64,000 nt of DNA from Micromonospora fulviviridis (GCF_014648395.1 NZ_BMRA01000004.1:109394-173393), one strand, 5' to 3'. Shown: positions 41,976 to 51,733, counted from the first letter of the stretch. The notes: generated from the letters alone by a model not told the origin. Translations and numbers: made by a program.

Positions 41976-42521
41976 GTGACCGACACCCCGCGCGCCCTCG
42001 CCGACCTCGCCCGCGACATCGACGCCACCTGCCGCCTCACCGGACATTTCGTGCTCCGCTCCGGCCGGACCGCCGACGAGTACTTCGACAAGTACCGGTT
42101 CGAGGCCGACCCGGTGCTGCTGGACCGGGTCGCCGCCGGCCTCGCCGGGCTGGTCCCGCCCGGCACCGAGGTGCTGGCCGGCCTGGAGATGGGCGGCATC
42201 CCCGTGGTCACCGCGCTGGCCCGGCACGTCGGGCTGCCCTGCGCGTTCGTCCGCAAGACCGCCAAGGCGTACGGGACCGCCCGGCTGGCCGAGGGCGCGG
42301 ACGTCGCCGGGCGGCGGGTGCTGGTGGTGGAGGACGTGGTGACCTCGGGCGGCCAGGTGGTGATCTCCACGGGCCAGCTCCGGGAGCTGGGCGCGACCGT
42401 CGCGCACGCGCTGTGCGTGATCGACCGGGGCGAGGGCGGCGCGGAGGCGCTCGCCGGACACGGCATCGCGCTGCGCGCCCTGCTCACCCGCGCCGACCTG
42501 GACGCCGCCCGCCGGCCCTAG
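41976..42521 (+). CDS. pyrE: Orotate phosphoribosyltransferase
   Basis: 181 aa. It makes orotidine monophosphate in pyrimidine synthesis. The PRPP-binding loop is V-L-V-V-E-D-V-V-T-S-G-G-Q at about residues 111-123, and the dimer-loop K-T-A-K-A-Y-G supplies the catalytic lysines. The opening L-T-G-H-F-V-L-R-S-G-R is typical. The start has no Shine-Dalgarno. It is convergent with the septum-formation gene, with 2 bp between stops. Confidence 0.93.
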   Translation: MTDTPRALADLARDIDATCRLTGHFVLRSGRTADEYFDKYRFEADPVLLDRVAAGLAGLVPPGTEVLAGLEMGGIPVVTALARHVGLPCAFVRKTAKAYGTARLAEGADVAGRRVLVVEDVVTSGGQVVISTGQLRELGATVAHALCVIDRGEGGAEALAGHGIALRALLTRADLDAARRP

Positions 42522-42523
42522 GG

Positions 42524-43384
42524 TCAGCGGCGTGGCGGCAGCCGGCGCACCCCGACGCCGGCGAGCGACCGGGTCAGCGGCCTGCCGTCGGTGTGCAGCA
42601 GGCAGAGCACCGACGTGTCCCCGGCGGCCAGGTCCTCATCGGTCGGCGGCAGGATGAGCGACCGCAGCCGGCGGCGTACCTCCTCGTCGTCGGCGAGGCC
42701 GACGTACCGGGCGATGACGCCGTAGCAGCCGTCCGTCATCTCGTCGGACCGGATCTCCTCGCCGTACGGCACGTCGTCGGCCCACCAGATCCCGGCGAAC
42801 TCCGTCCGGTGCGGGCCCGTGCAGGAGGCCGGGGGCAGGGCCGTCAGCTCGTCGTCCCGGCCGAAGGTGGCGTTGTAGCAGCCGTGGCGCAACGGGGAGG
42901 ACGGCGAGCTCAGCGCGCCCTTGAGGCTGTTGGCCCGGGGGGACGGCTCGTAGAGGTCGAGGGCGACGATCTCCACCAGGTCGCAGCGGTACCACCGCTC
43001 GGCCGCCGCCCAGCCCTCGGTGGTGGGCAGCACCAGCCGCAGCGACAGCCGCCCGACCACCCAGTCGCCGCCGAGGAACTCCCGTGTCGCCGTGGCGCAC
43101 GACGACCAGGCCCGCAGCGCCGCGTCCGAACCGGTCACGGGTGGGCCGTCGGACTCGGCGTCGGGCCCGGCGAATCGGCTCACCAGGAACGTCTCGGCCT
43201 CGTGCCGCTCCGTGCAGTCGACGGGCCGGTACGCCTCCCCGCTGGCGTTGTCGCCCGGAGCCTGATGGCACACGCCGGCCTGCGGCATGAACCCGGAGGC
43301 GGTCTCGCTGGTCAGCAGGCCGCACCCGGCGACCGGACCCGCGGCGAGCGCCAGGAGGAGTGCGACGACCTTCCGGAGACCCAT
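42524..43384 (-). CDS. Septum-formation family lipoprotein
   Basis: 286 aa from ATG 43384. The lipobox P-V-A-G-C is near residue 21. Two repeats of the Septum_form pattern are visible: a Cys in G-V-C-H, then V-D-C-T-E-R-H-E-A-E near residue 55, and later C-Y-N-A-T with S-C-T-G-P-H-R-T-E-F. This actinobacterial family is exported and loosely linked to cell division; the biochemical role is unknown. It is monocistronic and convergent with pyrE. Confidence 0.8.
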   Translation of the reverse strand: MGLRKVVALLLALAAGPVAGCGLLTSETASGFMPQAGVCHQAPGDNASGEAYRPVDCTERHEAETFLVSRFAGPDAESDGPPVTGSDAALRAWSSCATATREFLGGDWVVGRLSLRLVLPTTEGWAAAERWYRCDLVEIVALDLYEPSPRANSLKGALSSPSSPLRHGCYNATFGRDDELTALPPASCTGPHRTEFAGIWWADDVPYGEEIRSDEMTDGCYGVIARYVGLADDEEVRRRLRSLILPPTDEDLAAGDTSVLCLLHTDGRPLTRSLAGVGVRRLPPRR

Positions 43385-43566
43385 CCCCACCCCTTCCGCG
43401 CCCGGACGGGCGGAAGCGTACGACAGGTCCGGGCCCGCGTGCGGTCCCGCGCGGACGATCTCCACGGGTACGCGCTGACGACCCCGTCGGGCCCGGCCAG
43501 TACGGTGTCAGAGCACGTCGGGGTGAGGACCGCCCGACGGGCGATGGCGAGCGTGAGGAGACCGGG

Positions 43567-43902
43567 ATGGCGCACGGGGAGGCCGAGCACGGCTGCGCCC
43601 AGGGTGAGCCCTGCCGGCCGGGCCACCACGACCAGCAGGCGTCCGCCAAGCACCCGCGCCGGACGGGCCTGACCCATCCGGCCGAGTCGGCCGCCGGCTG
43701 GGCGCCCGAGCGCGCGGACGACGAGCCGCCCGTGCCCCGCCAGCGGGCCACCGAGCCGGGGACCCCGGCCGGGCCCGAGCCGGAGCCGGCGCAGGGCTGC
43801 CGCAGCGACCTGCCCGGTTGGGCGGGCGCCCACCGGCACGGCGCGGTTCGGCCGCGCAGTCGCGCGGTGCGCCGGGAGCGACCGCCGCGCCGCTGGTGCT
43901 GA
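43567..43902 (+). CDS. Small disordered hypothetical protein
   Basis: 111 aa. ATG 43567 has GAGGAG 6 nt upstream, a good signal. The N-terminal 25 residues are His/Cys/Gln-rich (H-G-C-A-Q-G-E-P-C-R-P-G-H-H), a possible metal-binding head, and the rest is Pro/Arg/Glu-rich and probably disordered. No family is recognised. It could be an overcalled frame in GC-rich DNA, but the ribosome site argues for translation. Confidence 0.45.
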   Translation: MAHGEAEHGCAQGEPCRPGHHDQQASAKHPRRTGLTHPAESAAGWAPERADDEPPVPRQRATEPGTPAGPEPEPAQGCRSDLPGWAGAHRHGAVRPRSRAVRRERPPRRWC

Positions 43903-43925
43903 CCCCGCGGTCGCCGTCCGGCGAC

Positions 43926-43931
43926 TAGCGT
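43926..43931 (+). promoter_or_regulatory. -10 element of the quinone-oxidoreductase-like gene
   Basis: TAGCGT ends 7 nt before the GTG at 43939, again suggesting a leaderless transcript. Confidence 0.45.
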
Positions 43932-43938
43932 GTGCGGG

Positions 43939-44865
43939 GTGAGGGCGATCGCGATCGACGCGTACGGCGGGGTTGACCGGCTCGCCCTGCGCGAGCTGCC
44001 CACCCCGCCGGTGGGACCGGACACGGTCCTGGTCCGGGTGCGGACCGCCGGGGTGAACCCCGTCGACGGGAAGATCCGCGAGGGGCACCTGGCCGCCCTG
44101 ATGCCGAGCCACTTCCCGCTGGTGCCCGGCTGGGACGCCGCCGGGGTGGTCGAGGCGGTCGGGCCGGCGGTGGCCGGGTTCGCCGTCGGTGACGAGGTGA
44201 TCGGCTACGTCCGGCGCGACGACGTGCAGCACGGCACGTACGCGGAGCTGGTTCCGGCCCCGGAGCGGTGCCTGGCGGACAAGCCGGTGCAGGCGTCCTG
44301 GGCGGAGGCCGGGGGGCTGCCGCTGGCCGGGCTCACGGCCTACCAGGCGTTGCAGCTGGCCCGCACCGGTGCGGGCGACACGGTGCTGGTGCACGGCGCG
44401 TCGGGCGGGGTGGGGCACCTGGCGGTGCAGCTGGCCCGGGCGCTCGGCGCCGGCCGGGTGATCGGCACGGCGAGCGAGGCCAACCACGACTTCGTCCGGT
44501 CGCTGGGCGCGGAGCCGGTCAGCTACGGCGACGGCCTGCTGGACCGGGTCCGCGCCGTCGTGCCCGACGGGGTGGACGTGGCGCTGGACCTGTTCGGTGG
44601 CGACGCGCTGGACGTCTCCGCCGAACTGCTGGCCCGGCCGGCGCGGCTGGTCTCCACGGCCGACCCGGAGCATGTCGCCCGGCTCGGCGGCAGCTACGTC
44701 TTCGTGAAGCCGTCCACGGCCGACCTGGGTGTGCTGGCCGGTCTGGTCGACGCCGGCCGGCTCACCGTGCACGTTGCCCGGACGTTCCCGCTGGCCGAGG
44801 CGGCCGAGGCACAGCGCCTGGTGGCGGCGGGACACGTCCGGGGCAAGGTGGTGCTGGAGGTCTGA
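43939..44865 (+). CDS. Zinc-free MDR oxidoreductase (quinone oxidoreductase type)
   Basis: 308 aa. The GroES-like N-domain has R-T-A-G-V-N-P-V-D and P-G-W-D-A-A-G-V-V; the nucleotide-binding motif is H-G-A-S-G-G-V-G-H-L-A near residue 155. There are no zinc cysteines, so it is an NADPH-dependent quinone or alkenal reductase rather than an alcohol dehydrogenase. GTG 43939 is chosen because of the TAGCGT element; GTG 43930 lies inside the promoter. It is convergent with the next gene. Confidence 0.87.
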   Translation: MRAIAIDAYGGVDRLALRELPTPPVGPDTVLVRVRTAGVNPVDGKIREGHLAALMPSHFPLVPGWDAAGVVEAVGPAVAGFAVGDEVIGYVRRDDVQHGTYAELVPAPERCLADKPVQASWAEAGGLPLAGLTAYQALQLARTGAGDTVLVHGASGGVGHLAVQLARALGAGRVIGTASEANHDFVRSLGAEPVSYGDGLLDRVRAVVPDGVDVALDLFGGDALDVSAELLARPARLVSTADPEHVARLGGSYVFVKPSTADLGVLAGLVDAGRLTVHVARTFPLAEAAEAQRLVAAGHVRGKVVLEV

Positions 44866-44875
44866 GCCCGGGGGC

Positions 44876-45538
44876 TCAGCGGGTGCGGCGGCGCACCAGC
44901 AGCGCGATGCCGGCGAGACCGGCGGTGATGACCACCATCACCCCGACGTTGAGCAGCAGCAGCCGCTGGAGCTCGCCGAGCGCCTCGTCGATGTCCTGCA
45001 CCGGGTCGAGGGCTTCCTCCGGGATGACCCGCTCGCCGCCGCCGATGCCGCCGCTGATCGTGTCGAACTGCCGCTCCAGCGGCACCCCCACGGTGCGGAG
45101 CGTCTCGGACATGTTGAGCCGGCCGAAGAACCAGCCGGCCCGGGTCTTGCTCAGGTCGGGCTGCTTGGCCGGCCGGTAGACCCGGGGGCCGCCCTTGGCG
45201 AGCGGGTAGAGGTCGTAGGTCTTCGTCGGCGAGCCCGCGTAGAGCACCACGACCGTGTACTTGGGGCCGAGGTCCTTGGCCGCCGGGCCGCGCTGCTGGC
45301 CGCTGGCGCCCAGCCACTTGACCTGGTCGACGACCATGTTCACCTCGGCGGGCCGGGTGTCGGCGCGCAGTTGCAGCGGCTGGTCGAGCCGGTGGCCGGT
45401 GATGTCCACACCGGCCGGTGCGAGCTTGGGCTTGGGCGCCGCCTGCGCCGCTGCCGCGCCGGTGAGGGCCAGCGAGCACGCGATCGCCACCACCGCCCCG
45501 GCCGCGGCTGCCAGCAGCCGCTTCACCTTTCGGACCAT
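44876..45538 (-). CDS. Secreted/membrane-anchored hypothetical protein
   Basis: 220 aa from ATG 45538 with GAGGAGG upstream. A signal peptide (about residues 1-34, ending A-Q-A-A) precedes an extracellular domain (V-D-I-T-G-H-R-L-D, V-V-L-Y-A-G-S-P-T-K-T-Y-D-L-Y-P-L-A-K-G-G), then a C-terminal TM helix (about 192-213) and an RRRTR stop-transfer end. I do not recognise a family. It diverges from the CopC-like gene with a 222-bp promoter region between, so the two may share regulation. Confidence 0.75.
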   Translation of the reverse strand: MVRKVKRLLAAAAGAVVAIACSLALTGAAAAQAAPKPKLAPAGVDITGHRLDQPLQLRADTRPAEVNMVVDQVKWLGASGQQRGPAAKDLGPKYTVVVLYAGSPTKTYDLYPLAKGGPRVYRPAKQPDLSKTRAGWFFGRLNMSETLRTVGVPLERQFDTISGGIGGGERVIPEEALDPVQDIDEALGELQRLLLLNVGVMVVITAGLAGIALLVRRRTR

Positions 45539-45760
45539 CGCCGCCTCCTCGCCCCGTTCGATGGGTGGCTTCCGCTGCAGATCGCGCTGGATCGGCCGAC
45601 GGTGGTCGCCGGGCGCGGGCCGGCGTCCACCTTCAAAGACTCCGCAGGATGTCGCTGGGTTGCAGCTGCTGGGAGAGTATTTGGAACTATTTGCGATCTG
45701 CGACCGACCAACAGAGCGGCCGATGATCGGCGGCCGGATCGTACCCGGATGGAGGGGTTC

Positions 45761-46363
45761 ATGGGGGGCAAGGTCGCCCGCGTGGCGCATGGCTTGTTGG
45801 TGCTCGGGGTGGCGGCCGGGTTGTCGGTGCTGCTGCCGGCCGCGCCGGCGGCCGCGCACAACTCGCTGACCGGTAGCGATCCGAAGAACGGGGCGCGGGT
45901 GGCCACCGCGCCGAAGCGGATCGAGCTCCGGTTCCTCGCGTCGCCGGCGCCCGCCACGACGAAGATCACAATCACCGGGCCGGACAACGTGCCCGCCGCC
46001 GGCGGCGCGCCGACCTTCGCCGCCAACCGGGTGAGCGTGCCGTTCGCCCCGGGCGCGGCCGGTCTCTACATCGTGACGTACCGGATCGGCTCGGCCGACG
46101 GCCACCCGGTCAGCGGGGAGATCCGCTTCACCCTGACCACCGGCACGGCCGCCGCGCCGCCGTCGACCACCCCGGCCCCGACCGGCGCCGCGCCGACCTC
46201 CCCGGCGACCCCGCCCACGACCTCCCCGGCGGCCCCGACGCCCGCGGCGGACGAGGTGGACGACGACGGGGGTACGGGTTGGCTGTGGGCGATCGGCGTC
46301 GCCGTGGTGCTGGTCGTGCTGGGCGCGGGCCTGTTGCTGCGCCGCCGGTCCGCCCGCGGCTGA
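45761..46363 (+). CDS. CopC-domain copper-binding protein, membrane-anchored
   Basis: 200 aa from ATG 45761 with GGAGGGG upstream; ATG 45749 is an alternative. The signal peptide ends A-A-A so that the mature chain begins H-N-S-L, giving the N-terminal copper-ligand His of CopC. The second site is in S-A-D-G-H-P-V-S-G. After a Thr/Pro linker there is a TM helix (about 170-190) and an RRRS tail. It binds copper outside the membrane. No CopD/YcnJ importer domain is fused or adjacent. Confidence 0.88.
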   Translation: MGGKVARVAHGLLVLGVAAGLSVLLPAAPAAAHNSLTGSDPKNGARVATAPKRIELRFLASPAPATTKITITGPDNVPAAGGAPTFAANRVSVPFAPGAAGLYIVTYRIGSADGHPVSGEIRFTLTTGTAAAPPSTTPAPTGAAPTSPATPPTTSPAAPTPAADEVDDDGGTGWLWAIGVAVVLVVLGAGLLLRRRSARG

Positions 46364-46380
46364 CCCCGCGTACGCGAAAA

Positions 46381-46408
46381 GGGGCCCGCCGGACGACCGG
46401 CGGGCCCC
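46381..46408. terminator. Bidirectional terminator between copC-like gene and gltX
   Basis: Perfect 12-bp GC stem GGGGCCCGCCGG (46381-46392) with 46397-46408 and a 4-nt loop. An A-tract precedes it on the plus strand. Confidence 0.85.
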
Positions 46409-46422
46409 TCGCGATCCGGGGA

Positions 46423-47832
46423 TCAGAACAGGCGCACCCGGGCGGCCCGCAGCCGGGCCAGCGTCCGCTCGCGGCCGAGCACCTCCAGCGACTCGAACAG
46501 CGGCAGCCCGACGGTGCGGCCCGTGACCGCGACCCGGACCGGCGCCTGCGCCTTGCCCAGCTTCAGGCCGCGCTCCGCGCCGACCGCCTCCAGCGTGGAC
46601 TTCAGCGACTCGGCGTCCCAGGACTCCAGGGCCTCGAACGCGGCGATCGCCGCGTCCAGCAGGTCGGCCGCGCCCTCCTTCATCGCCTTCGCCCAGGCCG
46701 CCTCGTCGATCAGCGGGTCGGCCAGGAAGAGGAAGTCGACGTTCGGCACGATCTCGCTGAGCACCGCGATTCGCGTCTGCGCGAGCGGCGCCACCGCGGC
46801 GAACGCGGCGGGGTCGAACTCCGCCGGCTGCCAGGGCGGCGGGGCGATCGTGTCGGTGCCGGTCAGCCAGGGCTGGCAGGCGGCGACGAACTCCTCGACC
46901 GGCAGCGCCCGGATGTAGTCGCCGTTGAACGCGCGCAGCTTCTTCTCGTCGAAGAACGCCGGGGAGGGGTTCACCTCCTCCAGCCGGAACTCCTCCTCGA
47001 TGACCGACCAGGGCACGATCTCCCGGTCGCCGGAGGGGGCCCAGCCGAGCAGCATCAGGTAGTTGCGCATGGCCTCGGCGAGGTAGCCCTCGTCCCGGTA
47101 CGCCTCCAGGGCGACCTTGTCTCGCCGCTTGGACAGCTTCTGCCGCTTCTCGTTGACCACCACCGGCACGTGCGCCCAGACCGGCGGCTTGACGCCGAGC
47201 GCGTCCCAGAGCAGCTGCTGCTTCGGCGTGTTGGGCAGGTGCTCCTCGGCCCGGATCACGTGGGTGATCCCCATGGTCATGTCGTCGACCACGTTGGCGA
47301 GCAGGAAGACCGGCGAGCCGTCGCCGCGGGCGATGACGAAGTCCTCGATCAGCTTGTTCTCGAAGGTCGGCTCGCCGCGGATGAGGTCGACCACCACGGT
47401 CTCGCCCTCGTCCGGGGTGCGGAACCGCAGCGCCCGGCCCTCGCCGGGACCGAGGCCCTTGTCGCGGTGGTAACCGTCGTAGCCCTGGTACTGCGAGCCG
47501 GTACGCGCCTGCACGTCCTCCCGGGTGCAGTCGCAGTAGTACGCCCGGCCGCCCTCGTACAGCCGCTGCGCGGCGGCCCGGTGCTCACCCGCGTACGAGG
47601 ACTGGAAGTACGGGCCCTCGTAGCTGCCCCGCGCGATGCCGATCCAGTCGAGCGCGGAGAGGATGCCCTCGGTCCACTCGGGCTTGTTGCGGGCCGCGTC
47701 GGTGTCCTCGATGCGGAGCACGAACACCCCGCCCTGCTGCTTGGCGTAGATCCAGTTCTGCAGGGCCGAGCGGGCGCCGCCGACGTGGAACATTCCGGTC
47801 GGGGAGGGGGCGAAGCGTACACGTACCGTCAC
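46423..47832 (-). CDS. gltX: Glutamyl-tRNA synthetase
   Basis: 469 aa class I synthetase. The HIGH-type site is [12 protein letters not shown], with His-Val in place of the common Tyr-Leu-His-Ile pattern; the KMSKS loop is K-L-S-K-R-R. Length is usual. Many actinobacteria use one enzyme that loads both tRNA-Glu and tRNA-Gln, with later amidation. No tRNA gene is adjacent. It is transcribed after the MFS gene with 49 bp between them. Confidence 0.96.
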   Translation of the reverse strand: MTVRVRFAPSPTGMFHVGGARSALQNWIYAKQQGGVFVLRIEDTDAARNKPEWTEGILSALDWIGIARGSYEGPYFQSSYAGEHRAAAQRLYEGGRAYYCDCTREDVQARTGSQYQGYDGYHRDKGLGPGEGRALRFRTPDEGETVVVDLIRGEPTFENKLIEDFVIARGDGSPVFLLANVVDDMTMGITHVIRAEEHLPNTPKQQLLWDALGVKPPVWAHVPVVVNEKRQKLSKRRDKVALEAYRDEGYLAEAMRNYLMLLGWAPSGDREIVPWSVIEEEFRLEEVNPSPAFFDEKKLRAFNGDYIRALPVEEFVAACQPWLTGTDTIAPPPWQPAEFDPAAFAAVAPLAQTRIAVLSEIVPNVDFLFLADPLIDEAAWAKAMKEGAADLLDAAIAAFEALESWDAESLKSTLEAVGAERGLKLGKAQAPVRVAVTGRTVGLPLFESLEVLGRERTLARLRAARVRLF

Positions 47833-47881
47833 GTCCCCCAGCCTACGGCGGCCCGCGATCGCTTTCCGGCAGGGGGCCGGT

Positions 47882-49159
47882 TCAGGGCACCGCCTTGATC
47901 TTGAGGACGAGGACGCTGCCGACCAGGGTGACCGCCGCGGTGACCGCGTACAGGGTGGGATAGCCGCCCAGGTGGACCACGATCGGCGCGGAGAGCGCCG
48001 GGCCGAGCACCTGCGGCGCCGAGTTGGCGATGTTGATCACGCCGAGGTCCTTGGCCCGGTCGGTGGCGGCCGGCAGCACCTGGGTGATGAGCGCGGCGTC
48101 CACCGCGAGGTAGACCCCGTAGCCGGCGCCGAGCAGCAGCGCGGCGACGATCGCCATGGGCCAGGTCGGGGCCACGGCGAGCAGCACCGCCGCCACCGCC
48201 ATGATCAGCCCGGAGACGATCACGAAGACCTTGCGCCGGCCGGAGCGGTCGGAGAGCCGCCCGGCCACCACGGCGGTGAGCATCATGCCGACCGTGTAGA
48301 GCAGGATCAGCACGAGCAGGGCGCCCTCGGGGTCGGCCACCCGCACCCCGTCGGTGAGGAAGTAGAGCAGGTAGAGCGTGCCCAGCGCGTTGCCGGTCTG
48401 CACCAGGAAGCGGGTGAACCAGGCCCAGGCGAAGTCGGGGTGCCGGCGTGGGCTGATCCACATCGAGGCGAGCAGCGCGCGCGGCCGCAGCGCCGACCGG
48501 TGCTCCCGGGGCAGCGGGTCGTCCTGGGTGAGCAGCGCGAACGGCAGGGACAGCAGCAGCACGGCGAGCGCGATGGCGGCGTACCCGGCGGCGTTGCCGG
48601 TGACCACGGCGGTGACCAGCACCGCGCCGACCACCAGGCCGAGCGCCTGCGGGATGCCCACCCAGCCGGAGACGCCGCCGCGCTGCGCCACCGGCACCCG
48701 GTCCGGGATGGCGGCGGTGAGGCTGGCCAGCATGGCGTTGAAGCAGACCTGGGCGGCGACCCAGGCGACCGCCACCCCGGCGATGCTGTCCTGCCGGGCG
48801 AGCGCCACCAGGGCGAACGCGCCGACCACCGCGCCCGTGGCGGTCCAGACGTGCCGGCGGCCGAGGTGCCGGTTCGCCAGGCGCAGCGAGGTGCGGTCGG
48901 ACAGCGCGCCCGCCAGGGGGTTCGCCAGCACGGCGGCGAGCGCGCCGAGGCCGGTGACCACCGCCAGCATGGCCTCCTTGTCGGCCGGCGCGATCCGTTC
49001 CACCTGCTGCGGCAGGAGCACCTGGATCGGGGTGAAGAAGGCCATCCAGACGCCCAGGTTGGCCGCGAAGATCAGCGCGATCCAGTTCCGCCGCACCGGC
49101 ACGGTCGGCTCGGCGAGCGCCGCCGGCAGCGAGGCCGGCGTGGGGTTGACGGTGGTCAT
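47882..49159 (-). CDS. MFS transporter, sugar-type
   Basis: 425 aa, about 12 TM helices. The loop motif G-A-L-S-D-R-T between helices 2-3 and a second one, [10 protein letters not shown], are typical of MFS porters. The pattern around [15 protein letters not shown] resembles GPH-like/sugar porters found beside GH1 genes. The ATG overlaps the stop of the beta-glucosidase gene (ATGA), so the transporter is translationally coupled to it and probably imports the glycoside that GH1 cleaves. Confidence 0.88.
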   Translation of the reverse strand: MTTVNPTPASLPAALAEPTVPVRRNWIALIFAANLGVWMAFFTPIQVLLPQQVERIAPADKEAMLAVVTGLGALAAVLANPLAGALSDRTSLRLANRHLGRRHVWTATGAVVGAFALVALARQDSIAGVAVAWVAAQVCFNAMLASLTAAIPDRVPVAQRGGVSGWVGIPQALGLVVGAVLVTAVVTGNAAGYAAIALAVLLLSLPFALLTQDDPLPREHRSALRPRALLASMWISPRRHPDFAWAWFTRFLVQTGNALGTLYLLYFLTDGVRVADPEGALLVLILLYTVGMMLTAVVAGRLSDRSGRRKVFVIVSGLIMAVAAVLLAVAPTWPMAIVAALLLGAGYGVYLAVDAALITQVLPAATDRAKDLGVINIANSAPQVLGPALSAPIVVHLGGYPTLYAVTAAVTLVGSVLVLKIKAVP

Positions 49160-50487
49160 CGCCGGACCAGGTCCCGGAACCAGGCGTACGACGACTTCGG
49201 GGTGCGCCGCTGGGTGGCGTAGTCGACGTGCACGAGCCCGAACCGCTTGGTGAAGCCCTCGGCCCACTCCCAGTTGTCCAGCAGCGACCAGACGAAGTAC
49301 CCGCTCACCGGCACCCCGGCGGCCATCGCCTCGCGCACCGCCCGCAGGTGCCCGTCCAGGTACGCGATCCGGTCCGGGTCGGGCACCCGGCCGTCGGCGT
49401 CCGGCACGTCGTCGTACGCGCAGCCGCTCTCGGTGATCTGGATGGGCGGCAGCGCGTCGCCGTACCGGTGGCGGAGCTGGAGCAGCAGCTCGCGCAGCCC
49501 GTCCGGGGCCACCGGCCAGTCGAAGGCGGTACGCGGGTAGCCGTCCAGCGGCACGATCTCGAACGGCAGCGGCGAGTCCTCCTCGGCGGGCGCCCGGATG
49601 CCGGTCGGGTTGTAGTAGTTCACCCCGAGCACGTCGATGGGAGCGGCGATCACGTCGAGGTCGCCGGCGCGGATGACGGCCGGGTCGAAGCCCGGCTCCT
49701 CGGGGTAGCCGCGGCCGAGCAGCGGGTCGGTGAAGAGCCGGTTGTGCAGCGCGTCGTACGCCGCCCCGGCGGCCCGGTCGGCGTCGGTCTCCCCGGCCAG
49801 CCGCACGGGGGAGTAGTTGTTGGCGATGGCCACCGGCGCGGTGCCGCGGGCGCGCAGCGCGGAGACCGCGAGGCCGTGCCCGAGAAGCTGGTGGTGGGCC
49901 ACCGGGAAGGCGTCGAAGAGCAGCATCCGGCCGGGGGCGTGCACGCCCATGCCGTGCCCCAGGCTCATGTGGATGAACGGCTCGTTGAGGGTGATCCAGA
50001 GCTTCACGCGGTCGCCGAGGCGGGCGGCGACCAGGTCGGCGTACTCGGCGAAGCGGTCGGCGGTGTCCCGGTTCAGCCAGCCGCCGGCGTCCTCCAGGGC
50101 CTGCGGCAGGTCCCAGTGGAAGAGGGTGGCGACCGGGTCCACGCCGGCGGCGAGCAGGGCGTCCACGAGCCGGTCGTAGAAGTCCAGCCCGGCCGGGTTC
50201 GCCGGGCCCGCGCCGGTGGGTTGCACCCGCGGCCAGGCGATGGAGAACCGGTACGCGGACACCCCGAGCCCGGCCAGCAGGCCGACGTCCTCGGCGTACC
50301 GGTGGTAGTGGTCGCACGCCTCGTCGCCGGTGCTGCCGTCGATGATCCGGCCGGGGGAGTGGGCGAAGGTGTCCCAGATGGACGGTCCGCGGCCGTCGGC
50401 GGTGACCGCCCCCTCGATCTGGTACGCGGAGGTGGACACCCCCCACCGGAAGCCGGCGGGGAAGTCGGGCATCGGCGCGCTCGTCAT
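49156..50487 (-). CDS. GH1 beta-glucosidase, cytoplasmic
   Basis: 443 aa from ATG 50487 with GGGAGGG upstream. The acid/base is in T-L-N-E-P-F and the nucleophile in I-T-E-S-G-C, where most family members have T-E-N-G. Other landmarks are S-T-S-A-Y-Q-I-E-G-A at the start and W-S-L-L-D-N-W-E-W near the end. There is no signal peptide. It hydrolyses imported cellobiose-like glycosides and is first in an operon with the MFS transporter. No CebR box is obvious in its short upstream region. Confidence 0.95.
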   Translation of the reverse strand: MTSAPMPDFPAGFRWGVSTSAYQIEGAVTADGRGPSIWDTFAHSPGRIIDGSTGDEACDHYHRYAEDVGLLAGLGVSAYRFSIAWPRVQPTGAGPANPAGLDFYDRLVDALLAAGVDPVATLFHWDLPQALEDAGGWLNRDTADRFAEYADLVAARLGDRVKLWITLNEPFIHMSLGHGMGVHAPGRMLLFDAFPVAHHQLLGHGLAVSALRARGTAPVAIANNYSPVRLAGETDADRAAGAAYDALHNRLFTDPLLGRGYPEEPGFDPAVIRAGDLDVIAAPIDVLGVNYYNPTGIRAPAEEDSPLPFEIVPLDGYPRTAFDWPVAPDGLRELLLQLRHRYGDALPPIQITESGCAYDDVPDADGRVPDPDRIAYLDGHLRAVREAMAAGVPVSGYFVWSLLDNWEWAEGFTKRFGLVHVDYATQRRTPKSSYAWFRDLVRR

Positions 50488-50674
50488 TCGCCCTCCCAGA
50501 AACGCGAAGCGTGCTCGCGACTCTAGGGCTCGCGGGGCCGACGCGCCATAGGCCCCGGAAGGCAGGCGGGGCAAGGGTTTTCGGCGTGTCTTTTCCAAAC
50601 CCGTCCGCTTAAGTCCGATTTACACATAGAGTGCCGAATATCGCGGATGTGTTTTAAGTGGGGGAAAGATAGAC
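50488..50674. promoter_or_regulatory. AT-rich divergent promoter region
   Basis: This is among the most AT-rich stretches in the window. TAGAGT (50627-50632) is a possible plus -10. ACACAT (50622-50627) and ATGTGT (50647-50652), flanked by CTTAA and TTAAG, form an interrupted dyad that could be an operator. Confidence 0.4.
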
Positions 50675-51121
50675 ATGATCCTCGTGGAACGCAGTGCGCA
50701 CGTGGTGGCGCCGGTGGAAGCGGTCTGGGACGTCGTGCAGCGGGCCGAGCAGTTGCCGGCCTGGCTGGCGGGGGTCCGCGCGGCCGAGGTCCTCTCGGGG
50801 GAGGGCTTCGGGCGGCGACAACTGGTCCAGGCCGGGCGCGGCGCCGCACACGAGGCCGAGGTCATCGCCTACCAGGAGCCGACCCTGATCGGTTGGCGCG
50901 AACGGGCCAGGGGCGCCGGGGCCCGGGCCGAGGCGCGCACCGAGATCTACGTACAGCTCACCCCGGACGAGGAGGAGGGCGGGACAGTCGTGCGGCTCAT
51001 CGTCGTACGGTGGCCCGCCGGGCCGGTCAAGGCCGCCCTGCTGCGGCTCGGCCTGCGCCGGGTCGGCGCCGATCTGGAGGACTCGCTGGCCCGGCTCACC
51101 GACCTGGCCGCCGTCGGCTGA
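50675..51121 (+). CDS. SRPBCC-family protein (polyketide-cyclase/dehydrase-like)
   Basis: 148 aa from ATG 50675 with GGGGGAAAG upstream. It fits a compact START-like fold: S-A-H-V-V-A-P-V-E-A-V-W-D-V-V at the start, A-E-Q-L-P-A-W near residue 25, and a long C-terminal helix. The ligand is unknown. It is monocistronic, with a terminator downstream and an unusually AT-rich promoter. Confidence 0.8.
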   Translation: MILVERSAHVVAPVEAVWDVVQRAEQLPAWLAGVRAAEVLSGEGFGRRQLVQAGRGAAHEAEVIAYQEPTLIGWRERARGAGARAEARTEIYVQLTPDEEEGGTVVRLIVVRWPAGPVKAALLRLGLRRVGADLEDSLARLTDLAAVG

Positions 51122-51152
51122 CCGAGCCTGTCCCGGCGTCGCCCGCGATGGT

Positions 51153-51189
51153 GATGGTCCGGCGTCCCCGCCAGGGACGCCGGACCATC
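51153..51189. terminator. Bidirectional terminator between the SRPBCC and PadR genes
   Basis: Perfect 16-bp arms GATGGTCCGGCGTCCC (51153-51168) and 51174-51189 with a 5-nt loop. Confidence 0.88.
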
Positions 51190-51205
51190 GTCACCTCCGC
51201 CGCGC

Positions 51206-51733
51206 TCAGGCCGCCCGCAGTTCCGTGATGGTGGCCCGCAGCCAGGACCGCTCGGCCCGGCTGATCTCCCGGGCCATCACCAGCATCCCGCGCCGGAAGG
51301 GGTCGGCCTGCTCGGCGGCCCGCTGCGGCCGGTCGCCGGTGGCGAAGAAGCTCGCCGGCTGGTCGAGGAAGGCCAGTCGGCGTTCCAGCACCGCCGCCTG
51401 CGCGGCCGGCTCGTCGAGCTGGCTCAGGAAGGCGAGCAGCGTGAAGAACCGGTTCTGGTCGGTGACGTCCAACTCCGCCGGATCCCGCAACCGTCGCCGC
51501 AGCTCCTCCCGCCCCGCCAGGGTCAGCGAGAGGGTGTGCCGCGGCGCCGCCGCCGCGCCGGGCTCCCGTTGCCGGCTGACCAGCCCGGCCCGCTCCAGCC
51601 GGTTGATCGCCGGGTAGAGGCTGCCGTCGCTCACCGGCCGGGCGTACCCGGCGAGGCGCGTGATGCGGCTCTTCAGCTCGTACCCGTGCAGCGGTTCCTC
51701 GCCGAGGAACCCCAGGATCGCCAACTCAAGCAC
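51206..51733 (-). CDS. PadR-family transcriptional regulator
   Basis: 175 aa from GTG 51733. The winged helix at residues about 1-75 shows I-L-G-F-L-G-E-E-P-L-H-G-Y-E-L and the S-D-G-S-L-Y-P-A-I-N-R-L recognition helix; a C-terminal dimer helix follows. It diverges from the alpha/beta hydrolase across a 74-bp region with a strong dyad, so it probably represses itself and the hydrolase in response to a small molecule. Confidence 0.9.
   Translation of the reverse strand: MLELAILGFLGEEPLHGYELKSRITRLAGYARPVSDGSLYPAINRLERAGLVSRQREPGAAAAPRHTLSLTLAGREELRRRLRDPAELDVTDQNRFFTLLAFLSQLDEPAAQAAVLERRLAFLDQPASFFATGDRPQRAAEQADPFRRGMLVMAREISRAERSWLRATITELRAA

Noticed and set aside
40619..42487. 622-residue reading of the FasR frame
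   Set aside because: The N-terminal part runs antisense through pyrE; the GTG at 41884 gives the normal regulator length.
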